This document shows positions 1 through 8,368 of a DNA stretch of 64,000 bases, piece after piece. The DNA is from Albidovulum sp. (lineage in GTDB: Bacteria > Pseudomonadota > Alphaproteobacteria > Rhodobacterales > Rhodobacteraceae). Position numbers and translations under genes: made by a program. Location of the stretch: contig JACKKB010000004.1 of the NCBI GenBank assembly GCA_020637635.1, positions 186,001 through 250,000 of the forward strand, read 5' to 3'. Positions within the stretch are counted from its first letter, which is position 1. Each line of letters begins with the position of its first letter. The notes under the pieces are model-generated. The model searched no databases, was not told where the DNA came from, and saw nothing but the letters and a program-made list of their open reading frames with translations.

Positions 1-234
1 CACGTCGCGCGCGGCCAGCATGACCAGAAGGTGGTAGAGCACGTCTGCCGCCTCGGCGACGAGCTTCGCGCGGTCGCCTCTGACCGCCTCGATGATCGCC
101 TCTACAGCTTCCTCACCGAACTTCTCGGCGCATTTCTCCGGGCCCTTGGCCAGAAGCGTCGCCGTCCAGGAACTGTCCGCAACGGCGGTCCTGCGCGCCT
201 CGATCGTGGCTGCAAGGTCGTGAAGCGTGGTCAT
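1..234 (-). CDS. hisE: Phosphoribosyl-ATP diphosphatase, partial (3' end outside window)
   Basis: HisE hydrolyses phosphoribosyl-ATP to phosphoribosyl-AMP, the second step of histidine synthesis, in the cytoplasm. The 78 visible residues begin MTTLHDLAATIEAR and contain the family signature ending in KCAEKFGEEAVE, followed by EAADVLYHLLVML. These acidic residues belong to the all-alpha MazG-like metal-binding fold. The start ATG lies at 232-234 and overlaps the hisF stop by four bases (ATGA), so the two genes are translationally coupled. The gene runs off the left edge; the family is usually about 100 residues, so roughly 25 residues are missing. Confidence 0.93.
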   Translation of the reverse strand, partial: MTTLHDLAATIEARRTAVADSSWTATLLAKGPEKCAEKFGEEAVEAIIEAVRGDRAKLVAEAADVLYHLLVMLAARDV

Positions 235-992
235 GAGAGCCTCATCGGGATGCCGGCGCGGGCCATGTGCTCCTTGGCCTCGCCGATCGTGAAGGTACCG
301 AAATGGAAGATCGAGGCGGCGAGCACGGCCGAGGCATGGCCTTCGATCACGCCTTCGACGAGATGGTCGAGCGTGCCGACGCCGCCGCTCGCGATGACCG
401 GGACGGCCACCGCATCGGCGATGGCGCGGGTGAGCGGCAGGTTGAAACCGGCCCGTGTCCCGTCACGGTCCATCGAGGTCAGAAGGATCTCGCCCGCGCC
501 CTTTTCTGCGACCGTCCGCGCGAAGGCGACCGCGTCGATCCCGCTCGGCCTGCGCCCGCCATGGGTGAAGATCTCCCAGCGCCCGGGCGCCACGGTCTTG
601 GCGTCGATCGCCACCACGATGCACTGGCTGCCGAAGCGGTCGGCCGCCGCCGCCACGACGTCGGGATCGGCCACCGCGGCGGAGTTGAAGCTCACCTTGT
701 CGGCCCCGGCCAGCAGAAGTGCGCGCACGTCATGATGGCTGCGCACGCCGCCGCCGACGGTCAGCGGAATGTAGCATTGCTCGGCCGTGCGGGTGACGAG
801 GTCGAACATCGTGCCGCGGTTTTCATGGGTGGCATGGATGTCGAGGAAGCATAGCTCGTCGGCGCCCGCCGCGTCATAGGCCCTGGCCGCCTCGACCGGG
901 TCGCCGGCATCGACGAGATCGACGAAATTCACACCCTTCACGACGCGGCCGTCGGCGACATCGAGGCAGGGAATGATCCGGGTCTTCAGCAT
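231..992 (-). CDS. hisF: Imidazole glycerol phosphate synthase cyclase subunit HisF
   Basis: HisF is the (beta-alpha)8 cyclase half of imidazole glycerol phosphate synthase. It uses ammonia supplied by HisH to make IGP and AICAR from PRFAR. The 253-residue protein starts MLKTRIIPCLDVADGRVVKG and carries both catalytic aspartates, Asp11 and Asp130 (in VVAIDAK), plus the phosphate-binding GGGVR and ASGGVG loops. Length is normal. It sits just upstream of hisE with a 4-bp overlap. Its partner genes hisA and hisH are not adjacent but lie about 13.7 kb or more away on the same strand. Confidence 0.97.
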   Translation of the reverse strand: MLKTRIIPCLDVADGRVVKGVNFVDLVDAGDPVEAARAYDAAGADELCFLDIHATHENRGTMFDLVTRTAEQCYIPLTVGGGVRSHHDVRALLLAGADKVSFNSAAVADPDVVAAAADRFGSQCIVVAIDAKTVAPGRWEIFTHGGRRPSGIDAVAFARTVAEKGAGEILLTSMDRDGTRAGFNLPLTRAIADAVAVPVIASGGVGTLDHLVEGVIEGHASAVLAASIFHFGTFTIGEAKEHMARAGIPMRLS

Positions 993-1185
993 GGGCCGCC
1001 TTTCGCCCGCGTTCCTAGCGCGCGCGGCCCTGCGGGGGAAGCGATTTCGGCCGTTCCGGGCCCGGCGCGCAGGGGCTGGGGATGGCCAAGGGTTTACCCC
1101 TGCGCCAAGGACCGTTACGCTCGCCCCGCGAGCACCCGCGCAACGCGCGGCCTCGGAAACTCACCCCGATCCCCGAAAGGACAGC

Positions 1186-1614
1186 ATGACCGAGGTAAAA
1201 ACCGGCGATCTCGTGCGCATTCACTACACCGGCACCCTGGCCGATGGCAGCCGCTTCGACAGCTCCGAGGGCCGCGAGCCGCTTCAGTTCACGGTCGGCT
1301 CCGGCCAGATCATTCCCGGCCTCGACCGAGCCCTGCCGGGGATGAAGACGGGCGAACGCAAGACCGTGACCATCGCCCCGGAAGACGCCTATGGCCCGCG
1401 CCAGGAAGGAGCGGCGCAGGATGTCCCGCGCGACAGCATTCCGGCCGAGATCCCTCTCGAGATCGGCACCGCGCTGCAGATGCGCACGCCGACCGGCCAG
1501 AGCATCAACGTCACCGTGGCCGCGGTCAGCGACACGACGGTGACGCTCGATGCCAACCATCCGCTCGCCGGCGAGGAACTGACCTTCGATTTCGAGATCG
1601 TCGGCATCGGCTGA
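1186..1614 (+). CDS. FKBP-type peptidyl-prolyl cis-trans isomerase (SlyD-like)
   Basis: This 142-residue protein has the FKBP fold with the SlyD-type insert-in-flap arrangement: VRIHYTGTLADGSRFDSS near the N terminus, then GSGQIIPGLDRALPGMKTGE, then an insert around EDAYGPRQEGAAQDVPRDSIP, and a closing hydrophobic strand. Such proteins catalyse prolyl isomerisation and act as folding chaperones. No His-rich metal-binding tail is present, unlike E. coli SlyD. The start at 1186 is chosen because GAAAGG (1174-1179) lies at normal distance and the domain begins there; upstream in-frame codons read as low-complexity Arg/Ala sequence. It is transcribed alone, divergent from hisF and convergent with the DedA gene. 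Confidence 0.9.
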   Translation: MTEVKTGDLVRIHYTGTLADGSRFDSSEGREPLQFTVGSGQIIPGLDRALPGMKTGERKTVTIAPEDAYGPRQEGAAQDVPRDSIPAEIPLEIGTALQMRTPTGQSINVTVAAVSDTTVTLDANHPLAGEELTFDFEIVGIG

Positions 1615-1630
1615 GGACCACACCGGGGTG

Positions 1631-2185
1631 CTAGCGCCGCCGGCGCCGGCGAAGCACCTCGGCCGCCAGCAGCAGCACCGCCAGCACGGCAAGGACGATG
1701 CCAAGGTGCTGGTGGAGTTCCAGCCGGCCGAAGGCGCGTTCGATCGCCTGGCCGGCGCCATAGCCGAGGCCGGTGAGGAGATGGCCCCAGACCAGCGCCG
1801 AGACGAGATCGAGCCACGCGAACCGGACCGGCGAGAGGGTCGAGGCGCCAAGTGCCAGGGCCCCGACGGTCTTCAGCCCGTAGAGAAAGCGGAACCCCAG
1901 GCAGGTCAGCACCGGCTGCTGCCTGAGCCGGCCGAGGAGCGCCTGGGCGGCGGGCCGGCCGAGCGCGCGGGCCGCGCGCGGAAACCGCGCCGCGTGGCGA
2001 CCGATGTGAAAGACCAGCTGGTCGACGGCGAAGGCACCGGCAGAGGCGGCAAGCGCCGCCGTCTCGAAGGAAAAGAAGCCGCGATGGGCGAGAACCCCGC
2101 CGAGAAACGCGGCCACCTCGCCCTCGGCGAAGGCGCCGGCAAAGACCGCCGGCAGGCCCCACTGGCTGAGCACGTCCTCGATCAT
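1631..2185 (-). CDS. DedA/VTT-domain membrane protein
   Basis: A 184-residue polytopic membrane protein. It has the DedA pattern: a re-entrant-type N-terminal stretch with AFAEGEVAAFLGGVLA, a central FRFLYGLKTVGALALGAS segment (compare F/G-R-F-x-PG-x-R in the family), and a late hydrophobic pair. DedA proteins are thought to scramble lipids or carrier lipids across the inner membrane; here the role is inferred only. The canonical proline-arginine motif is altered to YGLKT. Its ATG overlaps the stop codon of the upstream LysR gene by four bases, so it is the last gene of the leftward operon. Confidence 0.75.
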   Translation of the reverse strand: MIEDVLSQWGLPAVFAGAFAEGEVAAFLGGVLAHRGFFSFETAALAASAGAFAVDQLVFHIGRHAARFPRAARALGRPAAQALLGRLRQQPVLTCLGFRFLYGLKTVGALALGASTLSPVRFAWLDLVSALVWGHLLTGLGYGAGQAIERAFGRLELHQHLGIVLAVLAVLLLAAEVLRRRRRR

Positions 2186-3111
2186 GCCGCACCGCCAAGC
2201 CCGGGCAGATCCCGCGCCTCGATCCGCGATCTTGCATGGTCCATGAAGGCACGCACGACAAAGAGACTGCCGCCGTCACGCGCCGTGAGCAGCCCGAGCC
2301 GCATCGGCCGCGGCTTGCCTTCCAGCGCGATATAGCCGAGCGGCCGGCCATCCGGGGCGCGATCGTTCGGCGGCCGCACGTTGGCGATCGAATAGCCGAA
2401 ACCATTGCCGACGAGCGAGCGCACGATCGAAAGATCGCGGCTCCGCTCGGCGATCATCGGGCGCAGGCCGGCCCGGCCGAAGATCGACAGGAAGTAGTCG
2501 GCGCTGAGCGGCAGGTCGAGCAGCACCATCGGGAACCGCGCAAGCTCGGTCAGCGAAACCGTCGCGCGCCCGGCCAGCGGATGGTCGGCATCGACCATCG
2601 CATAGGGCGGCAGATCGATCAGCGGCGCGAAGGTGAGATCGGCCGGTATCTCCAGATCATAGGTCAGCGCGACATCGATCCTGGCCCGGCGCAAGGCACT
2701 GAAAAGCTCGGCCTGATTGAACGCATGGTGGCGCAGGCGGATCTCGGGATAGAGGGTCTCGAAGCCGCGCCGGAGCGCCGGCAGCACGAACTGGGCGATG
2801 GTGGTGAGACAGCCGACCGAAATCGTCCCGCGCGCCGAGCCGGTGAGGTCGCCGGCCAGATCGCCGAGCGCCTCGGCCGCGACCAGCACGAGCCGCGCCT
2901 GTTCCAGCATCCGTCGCCCGGCCAGGGTCGGCGCCAGCCCCTGCGCGTGGTGGCGCACGAAAAGCGGCAGGCCGAACTCGCGCTCGAGCTGGGCGATCGC
3001 CGCCGAGATCGACGGCGAGGAGATGTTGACCCTTTCCGAGGCGAGCGCGATCGACCCCGCCTCGCCCACGGCGACGAAATATTCCAGCTGCCGAAGCGTG
3101 TATCGAAGCAT
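2182..3111 (-). CDS. LysR-family transcriptional regulator
   Basis: A 309-residue LysR-type regulator. The winged-helix DNA-binding domain is at residues 1-65 (LRQLEYFVAVGEAGSIALAS then ISSPSISAAIAQLEREFG), followed by a periplasmic-binding-protein-like effector domain. The start ATG at 3109-3111 is preferred because the HTH begins there; longer in-frame extension upstream is not domain-like. The gene lies 76 bp downstream of a DUF1028 gene in the same direction and overlaps the DedA start (ATGA). It may control the neighbouring monooxygenase/RidA/DUF1028 genes, although LysR regulators are more often divergent from their targets. Confidence 0.88.
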   Translation of the reverse strand: MLRYTLRQLEYFVAVGEAGSIALASERVNISSPSISAAIAQLEREFGLPLFVRHHAQGLAPTLAGRRMLEQARLVLVAAEALGDLAGDLTGSARGTISVGCLTTIAQFVLPALRRGFETLYPEIRLRHHAFNQAELFSALRRARIDVALTYDLEIPADLTFAPLIDLPPYAMVDADHPLAGRATVSLTELARFPMVLLDLPLSADYFLSIFGRAGLRPMIAERSRDLSIVRSLVGNGFGYSIANVRPPNDRAPDGRPLGYIALEGKPRPMRLGLLTARDGGSLFVVRAFMDHARSRIEARDLPGLGGAA

Positions 3112-3187
3112 CGCGCGGGGTCCTGCGGTTCTGGCGTCGCGCCAGCTTTGGCGCGGCAGAGCGGCTTTTTCAACGGCCTCGGGCCCG

Positions 3188-3862
3188 CTATTCGTCGCCC
3201 GGCACTCCATAGGAGGGCGCGGCGCGGGGATCGAGCGCGCGTTGCACATAGGCGTCGAGCTGCGGCTTGTAGACCGCCCAGGCGGCGGCGATGGCGTCGA
3301 TCGGGCAGTCCTCGGTCCAGTCGCAGCGCAGGTCGACGACCGGCCAGCTCATCCGGTCCACGACCATCAGCCCCGCCGAATGGACCGGCCCCGCCTCTCC
3401 GCCGGCCGCCAGACCGGCGCGAAGCGCAGCCAGCAGCCGGTCGCCCAGATGCCCCCGGGCAGCCTGGAACCCCGCGACGATCGCCTCGGGAACGCCCGCG
3501 TCGGCGAGCAGGTTGCCGCCCGCCGCGACATCGGCCGCCCGCGCCTCGCCCCAGATGCCGAGCGCGTGGCTGCCCGAGTGGATCGCCGTCTCGCCGGTGC
3601 GATCCACGGCGAGGATCTGGCGATATTCGACATGCGCGGCGGTCCGGCGCAGTTCGGCTACCGCCGCCGCGGCGCCCAGCCCACCGGCCATGAGGTCAAG
3701 CGCGCGCGGCCCGAGGCCCGGATCCGTGACATTCTGCGAGGCGACCGCGCCCACACCTGCGCGGGCGTGCGAACACCGCGCTGCAACCGCCGGAGAAGAG
3801 GACGAAATGGCGACGCCGAACATGCCCGTCCGTTGGCAGCGCGCGACCAGCGAGAAGGTCAT
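3188..3862 (-). CDS. DUF1028 family protein, copy A (Ntn-hydrolase-like)
   Basis: A 224-residue protein beginning MTFSLVARC with GMFGVAISSSSPAVAARC, then ARAGVGAVASQNVTDPGLGPRAL and a GGNLLA segment. This is the recognisable DUF1028 pattern (Met-Thr-Phe-Ser start, ValAla/Ser strands, Q/G-G-N-x-L). The family is thought to have the Ntn-hydrolase fold with Thr2 as candidate nucleophile; no reaction is established. The start at 3862 puts the conserved MTFS at the N terminus and overlaps the RidA-family stop by four bases (ATGA). Cotranslation with RidA suggests the two act on linked metabolites. A paralogue lies at 5801-6502. Confidence 0.82.
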   Translation of the reverse strand: MTFSLVARCQRTGMFGVAISSSSPAVAARCSHARAGVGAVASQNVTDPGLGPRALDLMAGGLGAAAAVAELRRTAAHVEYRQILAVDRTGETAIHSGSHALGIWGEARAADVAAGGNLLADAGVPEAIVAGFQAARGHLGDRLLAALRAGLAAGGEAGPVHSAGLMVVDRMSWPVVDLRCDWTEDCPIDAIAAAWAVYKPQLDAYVQRALDPRAAPSYGVPGDE

Positions 3863-4284
3863 GCCGGTTCGTCCGGAATGACCGCCGTGCCGTCGATCTC
3901 GACCAGCCAGTCGGGCCGCGCCAGTGCCTGCACGACAAGCCCGGTCGAAACCGGATGCACGCCCTTGAGATATTCGCCCATCGTCCGGTAGACCGCCTCG
4001 CGGTGGCGCACGTCGGTGACATAGACCACGACCTTCACCAGATGCTCCATCCGGCCGCCGCATTCCTCGATCAGCTGGCGGATGTTCTGCATCACCTTAT
4101 GGGTCTGCGCGACCGGATCGTGGCTGTCGATGTTCTTCGCGGTGTCGAGGTCCTGCGGGCATTGGCCGCGCAGCCAGACGGTGCGGCCGCCCCGCGTCAC
4201 CACGGCCTGGCAGAGATCGTTGTCGAGCTTCTGCTCGGGGTAGGTGTCGCGCGTGTTGAACTTGCGGTGGCGATAGTGCGCCAT
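3859..4284 (-). CDS. RidA/YjgF-family protein lacking the canonical imine-deaminase arginine
   Basis: A 141-residue protein with the RidA (YjgF/YER057c/UK114) chorismate-mutase-like fold: LRGQCPQDLDT, then QNIRQLIEECGGRMEHLVKVVVYVTD, and the closing LVEIDGTAVIP. Archetypal RidA proteins deaminate reactive 2-aminoacrylate imines using an arginine near the C-terminal part (ARSxV motif). Here the aligned segment reads HPVSTGLVVQAL, so the arginine position is Ser113. This places it among the non-canonical Rid subgroups, whose members sit in catabolic operons (RutC is one example). It is coupled to DUF1028 copy A and lies about 100 bp downstream of the flavin monooxygenase. Confidence 0.85.
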   Translation of the reverse strand: MAHYRHRKFNTRDTYPEQKLDNDLCQAVVTRGGRTVWLRGQCPQDLDTAKNIDSHDPVAQTHKVMQNIRQLIEECGGRMEHLVKVVVYVTDVRHREAVYRTMGEYLKGVHPVSTGLVVQALARPDWLVEIDGTAVIPDEPA

Positions 4285-4385
4285 GATCCTCTCCGTTTCT
4301 CGAAACCTGGGCGGCGGCGGACCCCGCGCGAGAGCGGGGCCGGACCGGTGCCAAGCTAGGGGACTTCGCTTCCGGGTGAAAGGGC

Positions 4386-5648
4386 TCAGGGGCGCGGCTC
4401 GGCCCGGCCCTGATAGGCAAGGTAGCCGCGCTGCTTGGCGATGTGGTCGACCACATGGCGCGCGTCGTGCCAGACGCCCCAGATGAAGCTCGAGCCGCGC
4501 CGCGACTGCCAGGGCAGGCCGAGGAAGTAGACCCCCGGCTCGGACGAGACGCCGCGCTGGTGGCGCGGCCGTCCCTGGCCGTCGAGGGCATCGACGCGGA
4601 GCCAGGAGAAATCGAGCGTGAAGCCCGTGGCCCAGATCACGGTGCCGACCCCGGCCCCGTCAAGGTCGAGGCTTCGCAGCGGATCGCGCAGACAGGCCGG
4701 ATCCGGGCCGATCACCCTTGCCGCGGGCTCCTCGGGCAGGTCAAGCCCGTTCGCGGCCACATAGGCGTCTGCCTCATCCAGCACCGAAAGGTAGTTGGCA
4801 TCGCCCGCCGCGATGTTGGCCGCAAGGTCACCGGCAAAGCTCATGACGCCGTCCGCGGCGCGTTCCGTCCGGCCGAGAAGCACCATGCCGCGCTCGGCGA
4901 GGCCGCGGAAATCGACCGTCCGGCCGCCATGGGCACCGCTCACCGCGATCGTCGTATGTTCGACCCCGGGCGTCGCCTCCGCATCCCATTTGTTCAGCAC
5001 CCCGAGCCACCAGACGAAATCGCGCCCGCGGTAGCGCCGCGGCGGCCGGTCGTGCGGTCCGACCGAAAGGTAGACCTGCCGCCCTGCCTCCATCAGCTCT
5101 TCGGCGATCTGGGCACCGGACGAGCCCGCGCCGACCACCAGCACCGCACCGGGCGGCAGCGCCGCGGGGTTGCGATAGGCGGTCGAGTGGATCTGCAGGA
5201 CGCGCGCGCTTTCGGGCAGGATCGGCGGGATCGAGGGGCGCTGGAACGGCCCCGTCGCGGCGATGACGTTCAGCGCCTCGAGCGGACCGGCCGAGGTCTC
5301 GACGCGGAACCCCGCCCGCCCCGCATTGCGCGTGACCGAAAGAACCTCGACCCCGGTGCGCAGGGGGGCGGAGATCTTTTCCGCAAAGGCCGCGAAATAC
5401 TCCGCGATCCGCTCCTTTCCGGGGAAGGCGTCGGGATGCACGCCCTCGAACTCCTGATCGGGAAACCGGTCGTGCCAGGCCGGCCCGTTGGCAACGAGCG
5501 AATCCCAGCGTTCCGAGCGCCAGCGCTCGGCGATCCTGCCGCGCTCGAGGACCAGATGCGCGATCCCGGCCCGGCCGAGATGCGCGCTGGCCGCGAGCCC
5601 GGCCTGCCCGCCTCCGACGACAAGCGTATCGGTCTTCTCGACAGTCAT
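4386..5648 (-). CDS. FAD/NAD(P)-dependent flavin monooxygenase (FMO/CzcO type)
   Basis: A 420-residue flavoprotein. The FAD-binding Rossmann motif is GGGQAG at residues 12-17, followed by an ERW/SLVANGPAWHDRFPD segment. A second dinucleotide-binding motif, GAGSSG, is at 173-178, and a late ATGF motif (WATGFTLDF) is typical of class B flavin monooxygenases. Such enzymes oxygenate N-, S- or carbonyl-containing small molecules with NADPH and O2. The exact substrate cannot be read. It lies between DUF1028 copy B and the RidA gene on the same strand and is probably cotranscribed with them. Confidence 0.86.
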   Translation of the reverse strand: MTVEKTDTLVVGGGQAGLAASAHLGRAGIAHLVLERGRIAERWRSERWDSLVANGPAWHDRFPDQEFEGVHPDAFPGKERIAEYFAAFAEKISAPLRTGVEVLSVTRNAGRAGFRVETSAGPLEALNVIAATGPFQRPSIPPILPESARVLQIHSTAYRNPAALPPGAVLVVGAGSSGAQIAEELMEAGRQVYLSVGPHDRPPRRYRGRDFVWWLGVLNKWDAEATPGVEHTTIAVSGAHGGRTVDFRGLAERGMVLLGRTERAADGVMSFAGDLAANIAAGDANYLSVLDEADAYVAANGLDLPEEPAARVIGPDPACLRDPLRSLDLDGAGVGTVIWATGFTLDFSWLRVDALDGQGRPRHQRGVSSEPGVYFLGLPWQSRRGSSFIWGVWHDARHVVDHIAKQRGYLAYQGRAEPRP

Positions 5649-5800
5649 GGTGATCCCTTTCCCTGGCCCGCCCGGCGGCGCGGTGCGCCGTCGGGGCCGG
5701 CCCCGTTCGCGCCGCCAAACTGCGGCAGCGCATCGGAGGCGACAAGCAGGACATTTTTCCGCGCTGGTTAGGGTGGGGCTAATCAGATCTCGCCGGCTGA

Positions 5801-6502
5801 TCAGTCCGTGCCGGGGTCGTCACCGTCGGCGCGGATGATCGCGGCATCGGCCCGGTAGGGGTCGCTGGCCACCGGAACGGCCCGCGTCCAGCGGGCGTAA
5901 TCGCCCCCCGACGCGGCCGCATGAAGCGACGCAAGGCTTGAAACCGGGTCCTCGGCAAGGTCGACCCGCAGCGTCAGGGGCGGCGCGTCGGGATGCAGCA
6001 CGAGAAGGGCGGCCGATTTCAGGCCGCGCCGGTCGCCGCCCTCGGCCTGTGCCGCCGCGAGCGCCGCGATGAGCCGCGCCGCGATCGTGCCGGGCGCCGT
6101 CTCGTAGGTCGCCATGAGCCGCTCGAGCGTCGCCTCGCCGGCAAGCAGATTGCCGGAGGCGACGCGCCCGGGCCCGGTGCGATGGGTGCAGACCGGGCTG
6201 TTGGCACTGCCGCTGTGGGCGGCCGTGCCGCCGCGGGGATCGAGAAGCGCGAGCTGCCGCCAGTCGCGGTTCGGATCCGGCTCCGTCACCGCCTGAAGCG
6301 CCGTCCCGGCCCCCGCCCCGGTCGCCATGAGGTCGAGCGCCGAATCGCCCCAGAAGGTGCTCGGCGCGGCCCCCTGGCTGGCCGACATCCCTGCCCCTAG
6401 CCGCCCGCGCAGAACCCAGCCGCCAACGCAAAGCGACCCCGTCGCCGCCGCACCGGCCAGCGTTCCGCTCGCCTCGTCCCGGATCAGAAGTGAAAAAGTC
6501 AT
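5801..6502 (-). CDS. DUF1028 family protein, copy B (Ntn-hydrolase-like)
   Basis: A 233-residue protein starting MTFSLLIRDEASGTLAGAAA, with GRLGAGMSASQGAAPSTFWGDSALDLM and ASGNLLAGEATLERLM. These are DUF1028 family features and resemble copy A at 3188-3862, but the two sequences are clearly diverged. The start at 6502 is selected because it matches the conserved MTFS N terminus; Thr2 would be the Ntn-type nucleophile if the fold assignment holds. It is the first gene of the leftward operon and is divergent from the peptide-type ABC importer, with the 18-bp palindrome at 6582-6599 between them. Confidence 0.78.
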   Translation of the reverse strand: MTFSLLIRDEASGTLAGAAATGSLCVGGWVLRGRLGAGMSASQGAAPSTFWGDSALDLMATGAGAGTALQAVTEPDPNRDWRQLALLDPRGGTAAHSGSANSPVCTHRTGPGRVASGNLLAGEATLERLMATYETAPGTIAARLIAALAAAQAEGGDRRGLKSAALLVLHPDAPPLTLRVDLAEDPVSSLASLHAAASGGDYARWTRAVPVASDPYRADAAIIRADGDDPGTD

Positions 6503-6581
6503 GCGTTCCCCGATGCTTCCTCCCGCGCCTTCCGGCAAGTGCAGAATCTTCCCGACAGGGCGGAAAAAAGCTACCACTTCT

Positions 6582-6599
6582 AATTTATCATGATAAATT
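6582..6599. promoter_or_regulatory. Perfect 18-bp palindrome, candidate operator
   Basis: AATTTATCATGATAAATT is an exact inverted repeat with no spacer, in an AT-rich island inside otherwise very GC-rich sequence. It lies 80 bp upstream of the leftward DUF1028 start and 32 bp upstream of the importer gene's start. The centre resembles the AT-rich palindromes bound by GntR-family FCD regulators, and such a regulator is encoded at the end of the rightward operon (12132-12887). Binding here could control both operons. The assignment to that regulator is inference. Confidence 0.6.
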
Positions 6600-6630
6600 G
6601 AGTCAAAACAACACCCAACAGGAGATGAAG

Positions 6631-8208
6631 ATGCCCCAGATTTCCCGCCGTGCCCTTCTTCTGTCGTCGATAGCGACAGGGGCGGTTGCCACGCTCGGCC
6701 TGCCGCGCGCAGCCTTCGCCGACACGCCGCCGGGCGTTCTCGTCGTCGGCCAGGTGGCGGAACCGAAATCGCTTGATCCGCATGCCTCGACCGCCGCCAA
6801 CGACTTCCGCATTCACGCGAACCTCTATGACGGGCTGCTGCGCTTCAAGGACGGCACGCTCGAGGTCGAGCCGGCGCTGGCCGAGGGCTACGACGTCTCC
6901 GACGACGGCATGACCTATACCTTCCACCTGCGCGAGGGCGTGACGTTCCACGACGGCTCGGCCCTTGACGCCGAGGCGGTGAAGTTCAACTTCGACCGCA
7001 TGCTGAAGGACGATCACCCCTATCACGACACCGGCCCCTTCCCGCTTTCGTTCTTCTTCTCCTCGATCACCGATGTCGCGGTGGTCGACCCGAAGACCGT
7101 CGCCTTCACGCTGAGCGAGCCCTATGCGCCCTTCCTGACCAACCTCGCGACGCCCACGGGCTACATCGTCTCGCCGGCGGCAGTGGCGCAGTTCGGCAAG
7201 GATTACGGCCGCAACCCCTCGGGCACCGGCCCCTTCCACTTCAAGGAATGGCGCGCGAACGAACTCGTCGCGTTGGAGAAGAACGCCGACTACTGGGACG
7301 GCGCGCCGGGGTCCGATGCGATCGTCTTCCGGCCGCTCACCGACGCCAACACCCGCGTCGCGGAGATGCTCGCGGGCGGGCTCGACATCATGGTGGAGGT
7401 GCCTCCGGTGGCGCTCGGCCAGTTCCAGAACGAGAGCTACAAGGTGGTGGAAGCCGCCGGGCCGCATCTGTGGTTCCTGATCCTGAACTGCAAGTCCGGC
7501 CCCTTCGCCGACAAGCGCGTGCGGCAGGCCGCAAACTACGCGATCAACAAGCCCGCGCTGGTCGACAACGTGCTGGAAGGCACCGCAGAAGTCGCCGCCG
7601 GCCCGACCCCGCCGGCCTTCGCCTGGGCCTACAACGACCAGCTCTCGCCCTATCCCTATGATCCCGAGAAGGCGAAGGCGCTCCTGGCCGAGGCCGGCCA
7701 GCCGAACCCGAAGGTCACCTTCTTCGTCACCGAGGGCGGCTCGGGCATGCTCGATCCGGTCGCCATGGGCACCGCGATCCAGGCGGACCTGGCCGCCGTC
7801 GGCTTCGAGGTCACCATCCAGACCTACGAATGGAACACCTTCCTCGGCGAGGTGAACCCCGGGCTCGAGGGCAAGGCGGATATGGCCGAGATGGCCTGGA
7901 TGACGAACGACCCCGACACCCTGCCCTATCTGGCACTGCGCACCGAGGCCTGGCCCGACAAGGGCGGCTTCAACTCGGGCTACTATTCCAACACCGAGGT
8001 GGACGCGCTTCTCGACAAGGCGCGCGCCTCCACCAGCCAGGCGGAACGGGCCGATCTCTACAAGAAGATGCAGGCGATCGTCTGGGATGACGCGCCCTGG
8101 GTCTTCGTGGCCAACTGGAAGCAGAACGCGATCGCCACGGCAGCGGTCGAGAACCTCGCGCTGCAGCCGTCGTTCCTGCTCACGCTCAGGGGCGTCTCGA
8201 AGGCCTGA
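6631..8208 (+). CDS. Peptide/solute-binding protein of ABC importer (SBP family 5)
   Basis: A 525-residue periplasmic binding protein of the DppA/OppA class (SBP_bac_5). The N terminus MPQISRRALLLSSIATGA resembles a twin-arginine signal, with cleavage probably after the Ala-Phe-Ala around residue 31. The mature part opens with VVGQVAEPKSLDPHAS and LYDGLLRFKDGTLEVEPALAEG, the typical family-5 start. The start at 6631 gives a six-base spacing from GGAG (6621-6624); an ATG at 6625 would touch that site. It is the first gene of the importer operon. The ligand is likely an oligopeptide or other polar molecule, but it cannot be determined here. Confidence 0.92.
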   Translation: MPQISRRALLLSSIATGAVATLGLPRAAFADTPPGVLVVGQVAEPKSLDPHASTAANDFRIHANLYDGLLRFKDGTLEVEPALAEGYDVSDDGMTYTFHLREGVTFHDGSALDAEAVKFNFDRMLKDDHPYHDTGPFPLSFFFSSITDVAVVDPKTVAFTLSEPYAPFLTNLATPTGYIVSPAAVAQFGKDYGRNPSGTGPFHFKEWRANELVALEKNADYWDGAPGSDAIVFRPLTDANTRVAEMLAGGLDIMVEVPPVALGQFQNESYKVVEAAGPHLWFLILNCKSGPFADKRVRQAANYAINKPALVDNVLEGTAEVAAGPTPPAFAWAYNDQLSPYPYDPEKAKALLAEAGQPNPKVTFFVTEGGSGMLDPVAMGTAIQADLAAVGFEVTIQTYEWNTFLGEVNPGLEGKADMAEMAWMTNDPDTLPYLALRTEAWPDKGGFNSGYYSNTEVDALLDKARASTSQAERADLYKKMQAIVWDDAPWVFVANWKQNAIATAAVENLALQPSFLLTLRGVSKA

Positions 8209-8368
8209 GCCGAACCGGCGCGCCGGAGCGGCGAACCGCCCCGGCGCCGATCGGTGCCATGCCGCGCCCACCGGCGCCTCGCCCGGCGAAAGCCGCCCTG
8301 GCCATCGGGTCGGGGCGGACGGCGGGAAGTCACCGCAAACCGGCCCGGCACCGCCTGCAGGAGGGATC
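8209..8368 (+). other. 160-bp intercistronic spacer with inverted repeats
   Basis: This gap separates the binding-protein gene from the first permease gene. It holds short GC-rich dyads, including a self-complementary CCGGCGCGCCGG at 8215-8226. Such spacers after binding-protein genes often stabilise the upstream message so that the binding protein is made in excess. That role is inferred; no gene is visible in it. Confidence 0.35.
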
